DNA from: Clostridia bacterium
Lineage (GTDB): Bacteria; Bacillota; Clostridia; Oscillospirales; Acutalibacteraceae
DNA length: 64,000 bases
Direction: 5' to 3'
Assembly (NCBI GenBank): GCA_900770165.1
Contig: CAAGJJ010000037.1
Coordinates: forward strand, 9,669-73,668
Shown here: piece after piece, positions 17,673 through 25,514 of the stretch
How positions within the stretch are numbered: the first letter of the stretch is position 1
How the letters are laid out: the number at the start of each line of letters is the position of its first letter
The notes under the pieces: model-generated
Told to the model about the DNA's origin: nothing
Seen by the model: only the letters and a program-made list of their open reading frames with translations
Database searches by the model: none
Position numbers and translations under genes: made by a program

Positions 17673-18554
17673 TTATTCCACGGGAGTTAATTCATAGGTA
17701 TCTTTTTTAATTGTGAGATTATACACGGTATCTTTTCCCTCCGGAGATCTTAAGATTAACTTTGTCGTTCCAAGCCTTTTGAAATCGGCGTGGATTTTAT
17801 AGCTATCCAATTTATCTGAATAAACAATAGAAACTTTTCCATAAGCTTCGTTTTCCAAAGAAGCTGTATAAGAATCATCAAAAAAGACTTCTCCGCTTTC
17901 ACTGCTTGGAAGGATATCTGTGCTGTAAAATTCGTGTTTGTATATCACGCCGGCAACTGACGCTGCAGCAAGAATTACAACAGCAATCAATAATCCTACG
18001 CGTTTGATATTTTTATTTTCAAACGCAACAGCCGGGTATAGCAACACTGTCACAGCGCAAAATACAGTACTCAGCAAATAATACGGGAAATATGTAATTA
18101 CGTTGCTCAAGAAACCTGCATAATAAAAACCTACTATTCCCATCATTGGAGTCAAGACAAGAAGTCCCCACCACTTATCTTTTTTTATATAATAGCCGAT
18201 AAATCCCATAGGGAAAGTACACAGTGTCATTTTGAACCAATACTTATAATAGGTAAATATCAACCAGCCTCCTTCGTAAAACGGTACTTGAACAAGATAT
18301 ACCAATGGTTGACTGATCAGGAAAAAAACAAAGCACTTTAACCCAGAATCAAGAGGAGATTTGCTGTTTAAGATGATAAAAATACCAAACAGAATCCAAC
18401 GCTCAGGCGAAATAGATATATCAGCAAAAGAAGTATCTTTTACAAACGGTAATAATGCTATAATACCAGTATATACGCCGGCAACGATTGCAAAAATGAT
18501 AATCTTACTCCATGTGAGGTTTGTTTCTCTAAATAACTTCTTTATTTTTAACAT
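17673..18554 (-). CDS. Uncharacterised multi-pass membrane protein with C-terminal outer domain
   Basis: Not recognised. 293 residues with about six hydrophobic segments between residues 15 and 210 (one pair rich in Trp/Tyr, GGWLIFTYYKYWFK), then a ~80-residue polar beta-rich tail starting near VIYKHEFYSTDILPSSES that probably lies outside the membrane. RBS AAAGGAG precedes ATG 18554. Base composition differs from neighbours (27 of 60 G+C at 17941-18000 against 18 of 60 at 17041-17100), and it stands alone between two terminators, so recent acquisition is plausible. I can offer no function. Confidence 0.75.
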   Translation of the reverse strand: MLKIKKLFRETNLTWSKIIIFAIVAGVYTGIIALLPFVKDTSFADISISPERWILFGIFIILNSKSPLDSGLKCFVFFLISQPLVYLVQVPFYEGGWLIFTYYKYWFKMTLCTFPMGFIGYYIKKDKWWGLLVLTPMMGIVGFYYAGFLSNVITYFPYYLLSTVFCAVTVLLYPAVAFENKNIKRVGLLIAVVILAAASVAGVIYKHEFYSTDILPSSESGEVFFDDSYTASLENEAYGKVSIVYSDKLDSYKIHADFKRLGTTKLILRSPEGKDTVYNLTIKKDTYELTPVE

Positions 18555-18572
18555 GAGTTTGGCTCCTTTGAA

Positions 18573-18916
18573 AATTATTATTTACATGTTTAGATTTTAT
18601 AAATTATACCATATAGAACATCGCGTATCAACGTCCATTTTCGAACAAATCAGTAAACTTTTTATAAATTTCGTTTTGTTTTGCTGCGTTATTCGCCGAC
18701 ATACGCCATTTTTCACTGTGTAGCGAAATCAGATGAAAGTTTAAATTTCACTTCTTAATTTCAAATGTCAGTCTGCATTGTGTTTATCATCACTCTGGCG
18801 GTAGCATTGCGAGTACTTCACTGTGAAAGCTGTTAATTGCTATGCTATTTTTATTAAAATGTGGTATAAAAAAGAGTAAATTAGTTATAATAAATGTTAA
18901 TAAAGGGGGAGAAACA
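18573..18916. other. Intergenic region before hcp with palindrome
   Basis: No gene is supported. The part from 18640 to 18830 is richer in G+C than the core and holds the 11-base palindrome TTCACTGTGAA (18817-18827), which could be an operator. TATAAT at 18886-18891 may be a -10 box for hcp, but I see no good -35 at 17 bases. The whole stretch may be part of the acquired islet to its left. Confidence 0.4.
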
Positions 18917-20488
18917 ATGTCTGATATGTTTTGTTTTCAATGTCAACAAACTGCTGGTAATGTTGGTTGTGTTCGAACAGGTGTTTGCGGCAAACAACCT
19001 ATAACAGCGAATTTGCAAGATGATTTGATATGTGAATTAATTAAATTGGCTGAAGCTGCAAAAGAGAAAGATTATTATTCAAATGAAGCAACACGCCTTA
19101 TTATTGATGGTCTGTTTACAACACTTACAAATGTGAACTTTGATAATCGTTCAATTAAAGAATTTACAGATCGAGTAATAGCAGAAAGAAAATCTATTTC
19201 TTCCGAGGAATACAGTGTGGTAGAGTTATGGAAAGGAAATACAGATATAGTATCTTTACGTTCAACTCTTTTATTTGGCATGAAAGGGATGGCGGCATAT
19301 GCACATCACGCAATGAATTTAGGTTATATTGATAATGACGTTTCGAAATGGTTTTTTAAGGGACTTTGCGCAATAAACCAGGAGCATACTGTAGAGGAAT
19401 GGCTGAATTTAATTATGGAGTTTGGTCAAACCAATTTTAAATGTATGGAACTTTTAGATAAGGCAAATACTGAATCTTTTGGCTCTCCTGTTCCTACACG
19501 TGTAAATATCGATATAAAAAAAGGACCATTTATTGTTGTATCTGGCCATGATTTAAAAGATCTATCACAATTGTTAGAGCAAACAGATGGGAAAGGGATT
19601 AATGTATATACTCATTGTGAAATGCTACCAGCTCATGGATATCCGGAATTAAAGAAGTATTCTCATTTGGTAGGAAATTTTGGAACAGCATGGCAAAGCC
19701 AACAGAAAGAATTTGATAACATTCCTGCACCAATACTATTTACAACTAACTGTTTAATGCCTCAACGTCCAAGTTATAAAGATAGGGTGTATACTACATC
19801 TGTTGTTGGATATGATGGACTATATCATATAGTAGCAGATAAAGACGGAAATAAAGATTTTACACCGATTATTGAACAATCTCTTAAACTTGGCGGATAT
19901 AAACATGACCGTAGTATGAGCGGAATTAATGGAGGGCATATGCTGACTACCGGTTATGCTCATAATGCAGTTTTATCGAATGCAGAAAAGATAATAGAAT
20001 TAATTAGAGATGGTTCTGTTAAACGAATTTTTTTAGTTGGTGGGTGCGACGGAGCACATCCAGGAAGAAATTATTATACCGAATTTGTAAAACAAACTCC
20101 TATGGATTCTTTGATTCTTACATTAGCTTGTGGAAAATATAGATTTAATGACCTTGATTTGGGAGAAATAGATGGGTTACCACGAATATTAGATATGGGA
20201 CAATGTAATGATTCATATAGTGCGATTAGAGTTGCACTTGCATTAGCAGATGCTTTTGATTGTACAGTGAATGATTTACCATTAACTCTGGTATTATCTT
20301 GGTATGAGCAAAAGGCGGTTTGTATTTTATTAACGCTTTTATCACTTGGAATAAAAGATATATATCTTGGCCCAACATTACCAGCATTTTTATCAGAAAC
20401 AGTTGTTAAAACTTTAGTAGATACATTTGGTTTGCAGCCTATTACTGCACCTGAGCAGGATATGGATGCAATCCTTAGTAGAGTTTAA
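18917..20488 (+). CDS. hcp: Hydroxylamine reductase / hybrid-cluster protein
   Basis: Fe-S protein of 523 residues that reduces hydroxylamine and is a strong NO reductase or S-nitrosylase in studied bacteria. Near the N-terminus the cysteines of the [4Fe-4S] cluster are in MFCFQCQQTAGN followed by CVRTGVCGK. Hybrid-cluster ligands lie in the C-terminal half around GGCDGAHPGRNYY, LACGKYRFN and LDMGQCNDSYSA. GGGGGA at 18905-18910 is 6 bases before ATG 18917; a longer in-frame start at 18842 has no ribosome site. Monocistronic, with its own terminator. Likely induced by nitrosative or redox stress. Confidence 0.95.
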   Translation: MSDMFCFQCQQTAGNVGCVRTGVCGKQPITANLQDDLICELIKLAEAAKEKDYYSNEATRLIIDGLFTTLTNVNFDNRSIKEFTDRVIAERKSISSEEYSVVELWKGNTDIVSLRSTLLFGMKGMAAYAHHAMNLGYIDNDVSKWFFKGLCAINQEHTVEEWLNLIMEFGQTNFKCMELLDKANTESFGSPVPTRVNIDIKKGPFIVVSGHDLKDLSQLLEQTDGKGINVYTHCEMLPAHGYPELKKYSHLVGNFGTAWQSQQKEFDNIPAPILFTTNCLMPQRPSYKDRVYTTSVVGYDGLYHIVADKDGNKDFTPIIEQSLKLGGYKHDRSMSGINGGHMLTTGYAHNAVLSNAEKIIELIRDGSVKRIFLVGGCDGAHPGRNYYTEFVKQTPMDSLILTLACGKYRFNDLDLGEIDGLPRILDMGQCNDSYSAIRVALALADAFDCTVNDLPLTLVLSWYEQKAVCILLTLLSLGIKDIYLGPTLPAFLSETVVKTLVDTFGLQPITAPEQDMDAILSRV

Positions 20489-20550
20489 TAGTAAGATTTT
20501 TTAATATGCATTTATTAAAATAATAACTAGCTGAAATATTTAAATAAAAA

Positions 20551-20577
20551 ACCTACACTTCGATAAAAAGTGTAGGT
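20551..20577 (+). terminator. Intrinsic terminator after hcp
   Basis: ACCTACACTT pairs perfectly with AAGTGTAGGT around a seven-base loop; A-rich before, T-rich after (ATTTATTTG). May act on both strands. Confidence 0.85.
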
Positions 20578-21071
20578 ATTTATTTGTATTTAATTTTTGG
20601 TATTTCATATGTATACTTATAATTTTTTAAAATTTAACTTTCATAAAATCCTCCTTAAATAAAATGAAAGAGTTTAATTTAATATCGATAAATCAGATAA
20701 ACTTTGCTAGAAAGTGACATAAAATTACAGATAATTCACAAAAAACAGCCTTCAAATATTGGGCAGAAATCTAACTTTTGAGGTGTAGTTTATAAGAGGT
20801 GCCTTTATGATTTGTGATGCTGCATCTTGTTTAGAACTTGTTTATTCTTGTTTGAAAAGTGTAGGATTTATGTGGGGTTAAGGATATTAAAGGAGAAAGC
20901 TTTTAAGTATTTATACTAAAAATCTATATTTTGAAATACCTAAGGTAATATTGAATAAATCTCTTTTTGTGGAATGTTTGGTTATTTTGTCAATAGAAAG
21001 AAATTGATATTCTTTTTATACTTATAGTAACGAGATATTTTCACATGATTTTTAGAAAGGAAATATTTTAA
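20578..21071. other. Intergenic region, no gene supported
   Basis: AT-rich. On the minus strand a strong ribosome site AAGGAGGA (20649-20656) precedes ATG 20644, but the frame closes after five codons. On the plus strand a 24-codon frame (20807-20881) follows AAGAGGTG. Neither is convincing. The ribosome site AGAAAGGAAA of the next gene ends at 21064. Confidence 0.4.
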
Positions 21072-21866
21072 ATGATTAAAAACAAAGTAAAAAAACTAAC
21101 AAGTATTTGTCTAGCAGTTATTTTATTGTCAAGCGTATCTTTAAATGCATATGCTGGAGGTTCGGTATCTATGGTAAATAATATTGTAGTTATTAAAAAT
21201 GATAAAAATAACATAAAAGAAAATGCATTTAGAGGATGTAAAAACTTAGAACAAGTAATAATTGAAGATGGAATAACAAAGATTAATGACGGTGCATTTA
21301 GAGATTGCATAAATTTAACTTCTATTACTATTCCAAACAGCGTAACAGAGATTGGTACAAGTGCATTTGAAAGTTGCACGAGTTTAACTGATGTATCTAT
21401 TGGTAACGGTGTAAAAGAGATTGGTGTATCTGCATTTAATGGTTGCAAAAGATTAACATCTATAACTATCCCAAGTAGTATAACAAAGATTAATGGATGG
21501 GCATTTCAAGGTTGCACGAGTTTAACTGATGTAGCTATTGATAATGGTGTAGAAGAGATTGGTTCATCTGCATTTAATGGTTGTAAGAGATTAACATCTA
21601 TAACTATCCCAGGTAGTGTGACAAAGATTAATGACTATGCGTTTTATAAATGCAGTAATTTGAGATCAGTTACTTATTTGGGTGTAAGTGATCCTGGTAA
21701 AGCAACTTATTATAAAGGAATATTAAGGGTAAATAAAAATATATTTGATTATACTGAATATAATGCTGGCTCCCATTTTTTAAAGCGTAGCTATGAACCG
21801 GTTAAAGTACCTAGTGGTTATAGCGATGACTTATTTTGTGGAAGAAAGACAATTCCTATGGAATAA
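21072..21866 (+). CDS. Secreted BspA-type leucine-rich-repeat protein
   Basis: 264 residues. Signal peptide: basic MIKNKVKK, hydrophobic core, cleavage likely after NAYA. Then about five to six 23-residue LRR_5 (BspA-like) repeats of the form AFxxCxxLTSITIPxSVTKIG (first AFRGCKNLEQVIIEDG, last AFYKCSNLRSVTYLG). The final ~60 residues are not repeats and show no LPXTG, SLH or dockerin signal. Such proteins bind host or partner proteins or other cells; a ligand cannot be inferred. Two of the repeats are nearly identical at DNA level (around 21431-21520 and 21560-21630), which points to recent repeat duplication. Starts the accessory islet with the next gene. Confidence 0.85.
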   Translation: MIKNKVKKLTSICLAVILLSSVSLNAYAGGSVSMVNNIVVIKNDKNNIKENAFRGCKNLEQVIIEDGITKINDGAFRDCINLTSITIPNSVTEIGTSAFESCTSLTDVSIGNGVKEIGVSAFNGCKRLTSITIPSSITKINGWAFQGCTSLTDVAIDNGVEEIGSSAFNGCKRLTSITIPGSVTKINDYAFYKCSNLRSVTYLGVSDPGKATYYKGILRVNKNIFDYTEYNAGSHFLKRSYEPVKVPSGYSDDLFCGRKTIPME

Positions 21867-22018
21867 ATTACGCAAAAAACAAAATAGAAAAATGATTTAG
21901 ATAATGATTTTTAAGATTATATGCAAAAGTTCAGTTGAATTTAAGTCTGTTTATTATATTAGTAGCATAGTTTAATTAGTATTTTTATGGATAAATAATG
22001 TACGAAAGGTTGGACTTT

Positions 22019-24217
22019 ATGTATGCTAGTAAGATAAAAAAAGAAAAAATTTTTTCTAAGGCTAAAAAAGGAGAAGTTTTCCCTCATATTAAAATAGAAA
22101 AAGATTTTTCTAAGGCTATAGATGAGGGTTATAATCCTGTAGAGGAAAAACTTAATGCTAATGCTAAGTGCTATACGTTTGATGATATGTACTCAATAGA
22201 AAAAGTATTAGACAGCTATTTTACTGGAAAAGAGAAAAAAATGTCTCAATATGAGGCAGTGAAATTATACAGGATACTTATGTTTGTCTATTATGGTATA
22301 AAAAGTATAGCACTATCATATAAAAAAAATGAGCCAAAAAATATTACACCTGATAATCGTATTTTTTTCAAATATATTGCAAATGGAAAATACAGATATA
22401 TTAAGAATAAATTAGCATACTTTTACACTGAATTATTGCCAAATTTAGAAGTAGAAAGTGAGAGTCCGTTCAAAGATAACTTGAAAATAACAGAAAAAAC
22501 TGAAAAAAAAATTAAAGAAAAGTATGATGCGTATAATGAAGAAGAAAGTAAAGTATCAGCTAATTTGAAAGAAAAAGATATAAAAAAATATGCTAAAACT
22601 ATAAAAAAGATGCTTTCAACAACATTTATGCCAAAGTACAGTGTTAACAAAGTTATAGATAAAGAAAAAATTAAAGATTACGAATTAATTTATGACAAAG
22701 AATTTTATAGAAAACTCGAAAAAGAAAATATTGGCAAATATATAAACAACCCAATATTTATGAATCTTTTATCATCTGAAGAACGAATAAAATTGATTAG
22801 AACCTATAAAGTAATATTAAAAAGAAATGGAAAATCAAATATAAATGAAGATCCAAAATATAAAATACAATTACCAAAACAAGAGGATAATGAAACCAAT
22901 CTGCCAGAGGCAACCGAACAACAAGAAAATAATGAAACAAATCCGCCAGAAGCAATTACGTTTGACCCTGATTATAAAAATAAAAAGAACGTAACTTATA
23001 TAAAGTCTGGCGTAATAAAGAATTCAGATGGCAATTTTACTTTACACAAGATAGGAAAACCAACAACAGAAGGTGATAAGCCAGAAGACAAACCAGTTTT
23101 TGAGGCTCATAGTGCGTCAAATGGTACAGGTGCTAAAGCAGAAATAACGCATTGTTTTATACGTTTTAGAGCAACAGAATACGATCCAGATGAAGCATCA
23201 AGTTCTAGCTCAGATAAAAAATCAAAGCATAATCCATATAAGAGAAAGGTATATTCATTAGGTTTTTATCCTGCGCATTATTATGGATATGAAAGCAGTT
23301 CTGAGATTAAAGAGACAGATCTTTTTAAGAGGCTTACTAATAAGGTAATGGGTGGCCAGCCTTCTGTAAGAGGATTAATAATGGATGATAGCGAACACTA
23401 TTCTCAAATAGCCATTACAAGGAAGTGTGATAATAAAAAAATTTCAAAATTAGATGAATGTATACATAATTTTGCGGATAAAGAACATTACAATTTGGCG
23501 TTAAATAACTGTACAGCATTTGTTTCGAAGATTTCTAAAGATATTGGATATAGAGATATTTCTGGCTTGTTTAAAAATTTTGTATTGTATTCTCCTAATT
23601 TAGCAGCTGGAAAATTAGTAGATGCTATGATGTCAGGCAAATATACAAAAGATAAAGATACAAGTTTCAAAACTGAGGATTTTGTGAATAAATTATATGA
23701 TGGTTATAATAATGAATCCAAAGAAAGACTATTAGCCGCACAAGGTGAGGATTTTTTTTCTAAGAAAAGTTCACATGGCATCTTATATGAAATGATGCAT
23801 CAAGAACTTGGTTACACTTCATCAGATACAGATATAGAAAAGAAGGATGTAGCAGGGTTAGATGAAAAAGCTTACAAGGCATTTTGTGACACTTATAAAA
23901 TTTATATAGAGCCTTTTTATGGACTTAGCAAATCATCTCAGAAAGATAAATACGAAATTTTAAGATTTTTTGTTGTAGCTGCAAGCAATTTTAGACTTTT
24001 AAAACAAAACAAAAATAATTTTGAAAATCTACCTAAGGATGCAAAGAGGAAAGCAGTAGAAAAGAAACGTAAAAAATATTTTGAAAGTTTAAGTAGTACA
24101 CAAAAAGCAATGGAAAGGTTAAGGAAAATTGCTTTGAAACACAAGAACATACGTGCTTTCTTAATGACTAACTGTTTTGTAGATAGAATTGTTGCTGAAA
24201 AGGAAAAAACAATTTAG
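22019..24217 (+). CDS. Uncharacterised protein with candidate permuted papain-like (NlpC/P60-type) domain
   Basis: 732 residues, no signal peptide. N-terminal ~290 residues are Lys-rich and helical; a repeat-like acidic linker follows (QEDNETNLPEA, then QENNETNPPEA); next a domain from ~320 to 520 and a helical, Lys-rich C-terminus. Within the domain I see ITHCFIRFR (His378), YSLGFYP, DDSEHYSQ (His460) and LNNCTAFV (Cys498). His before Cys, with an NNCT nucleophile motif, recalls circularly permuted papain-fold peptidases or acyltransferases (LRAT/PPPDE/DUF4105-like); similar spacing occurs in some effector proteins. The link is by motif only. GAAAGGT is 8 bases before ATG 22019, better than ATG 21998. 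Lies 150 bp behind the LRR gene. Confidence 0.7.
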   Translation: MYASKIKKEKIFSKAKKGEVFPHIKIEKDFSKAIDEGYNPVEEKLNANAKCYTFDDMYSIEKVLDSYFTGKEKKMSQYEAVKLYRILMFVYYGIKSIALSYKKNEPKNITPDNRIFFKYIANGKYRYIKNKLAYFYTELLPNLEVESESPFKDNLKITEKTEKKIKEKYDAYNEEESKVSANLKEKDIKKYAKTIKKMLSTTFMPKYSVNKVIDKEKIKDYELIYDKEFYRKLEKENIGKYINNPIFMNLLSSEERIKLIRTYKVILKRNGKSNINEDPKYKIQLPKQEDNETNLPEATEQQENNETNPPEAITFDPDYKNKKNVTYIKSGVIKNSDGNFTLHKIGKPTTEGDKPEDKPVFEAHSASNGTGAKAEITHCFIRFRATEYDPDEASSSSSDKKSKHNPYKRKVYSLGFYPAHYYGYESSSEIKETDLFKRLTNKVMGGQPSVRGLIMDDSEHYSQIAITRKCDNKKISKLDECIHNFADKEHYNLALNNCTAFVSKISKDIGYRDISGLFKNFVLYSPNLAAGKLVDAMMSGKYTKDKDTSFKTEDFVNKLYDGYNNESKERLLAAQGEDFFSKKSSHGILYEMMHQELGYTSSDTDIEKKDVAGLDEKAYKAFCDTYKIYIEPFYGLSKSSQKDKYEILRFFVVAASNFRLLKQNKNNFENLPKDAKRKAVEKKRKKYFESLSSTQKAMERLRKIALKHKNIRAFLMTNCFVDRIVAEKEKTI

Positions 24218-24748
24218 ACATGAAAAGTTCAGACAAATAGTTCAAATTCATAGTTAACCAAAAGAATATAAAGTATATTCGATTTCTAAAAAGCGATGCA
24301 CTAATTTGGTAATGCTAAATAACATTGAAAAATAAATTGTATAAAATTTATAATGCTATAAATGCAAATTTGAGATTCATTAGATGTTTACTCATTGTGT
24401 CTACAGAAAAAATTAGTATTATATTTATAATATAAAAATGCAATTAATAGTATAAGAGAGTTAATTCATGTGTAATTGAAAGAAAATCAAAGAGATTAAA
24501 ATTATCAAAGCTCGTACATATGAAAATGATGCATTAGAGAAGTTAAAGAAAGAATACAAAAAGCCTACGTATTAAATTCAAACAAGAATGTTTTTTAAAT
24601 TTTCAATTAAGCATCGGTGAGGGTGTTGGGTTATTAGGAAATATCAATCTTTTATTTATAGGTGTGCAACTTATTATCAATCGAGGTGTAAACGTTGATG
24701 TATTTATGCAACCGATAGGGGTAGATTAATTACTAGAATTAGAGCAAA

Positions 24749-24783
24749 AAAGCCGCCAAGACAAGTCTGCGTATTGTCTTGGC
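24749..24783 (-). terminator. Orphan intrinsic terminator, minus strand
   Basis: On the minus strand GCCAAGACAA/TTGTCTTGGC forms a 10-bp stem followed by GGCTTTTTT. No gene lies upstream on that strand for 700 bp, so it may have served a gene now lost. Confidence 0.55.
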
Positions 24784-25163
24784 TATGTGATTATAGGAAA
24801 ATGAAATTATAAATGTATATTTAAAAATTGGATTAATTTTATTAAGCTTAGCTTCATTTGTGTGTGATCTAATAAAAAGGATACAAAACAATATAAGACA
24901 AAATACGAATTAATATATAGAACAATAGAAACTTATCTAATCTTTTATTACTGATTGGTATAATAGTAGATTTAATTAAATAATAATTTGAAATAAATTT
25001 GTATAATGGATATTATAGGTATAATTACTCTTCATGTTTGCAATATACTTAGGAGTAATGGATTAGTGAATACAATAATTGAGCAATTGTTGTTGTAATT
25101 TTTAGAATAGAAAGTCAAGTATAAAGATTTGAAATTATATCTATTTTCTTTATACAATAAATA

Positions 25164-25185
25164 TCCCCACGCACAGCATGGGGAC
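25164..25185. terminator. Hairpin beside transposase remnant
   Basis: TCCCCACGC pairs with GCATGGGGA (one G-T pair) over a short loop, then CATTTATTTAT. Either a terminator or a left over end structure of the neighbouring IS element. Confidence 0.5.
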
Positions 25186-25207
25186 ATTTATTTATATTAT
25201 ATTTTAA

Positions 25208-25420
25208 CTGAAAAGTGCGATAGTGATATTTTAAAGGCACGCAAATTTAAAGTATAAATTTAGAAATAAACACTTCTGGGAGGAAGAATATTACGTTAGT
25301 GCAGTATGATTAAATACTGCAACAATACAAAAATATATTAGGGAGCAAGAAAAAGAAGATAGGATTATAGACAAATTTAAAACTAAGGAATACGTAAACT
25401 ATTTTAAGAGTGGCAAATAA
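25208..25420 (+). pseudogene. IS200/IS605 family TnpA transposase, C-terminal remnant
   Basis: Reading one frame gives RHANLKYKFRNKHFWEEEYY, then VSAV, a stop, LNTATIQKYIREQEKED and an end KEYVNYFKSGK. This matches the C-terminal part of single-strand IS200/IS605 Y1 transposases (pattern KYKFGNRxFWxxGYYVSTVGLN...QKYIREQE). There are two in-frame stops (25232 and 25307), and the N-terminal HUH motif and its histidines are missing. The tail after the stop to about 25500 resembles the right end of such elements. It cannot be active on its own. Confidence 0.75.
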
Positions 25421-25514
25421 TCAGTCCTCTTAGGCTTGAACATAGTGAAAGTAAGCACGCCTTGAGATGGTTGGCACTCTCATACCATTTATAGAGCTTT
25501 TCATACCGTGTCTT

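Larger units (their letters stand above)
24218..25207. other. Decayed intergenic region
   Basis: About 1 kb without a supported gene. Short open pieces occur, for example one ending in KKEYKKPTY (stop near 24573) and one ending in FMQPIGVD (stop near 24729), but neither has a ribosome site or a start. It holds two hairpins and runs into a transposase remnant, so it is probably eroded mobile or toxin-type DNA. Confidence 0.5.

Noticed and set aside
20807..20881. 24-codon frame MICDAASCLELVYSCLKSVG after AAGAGGTG
   Set aside because: Too short, no family resemblance, and the frame is not supported by anything around it.
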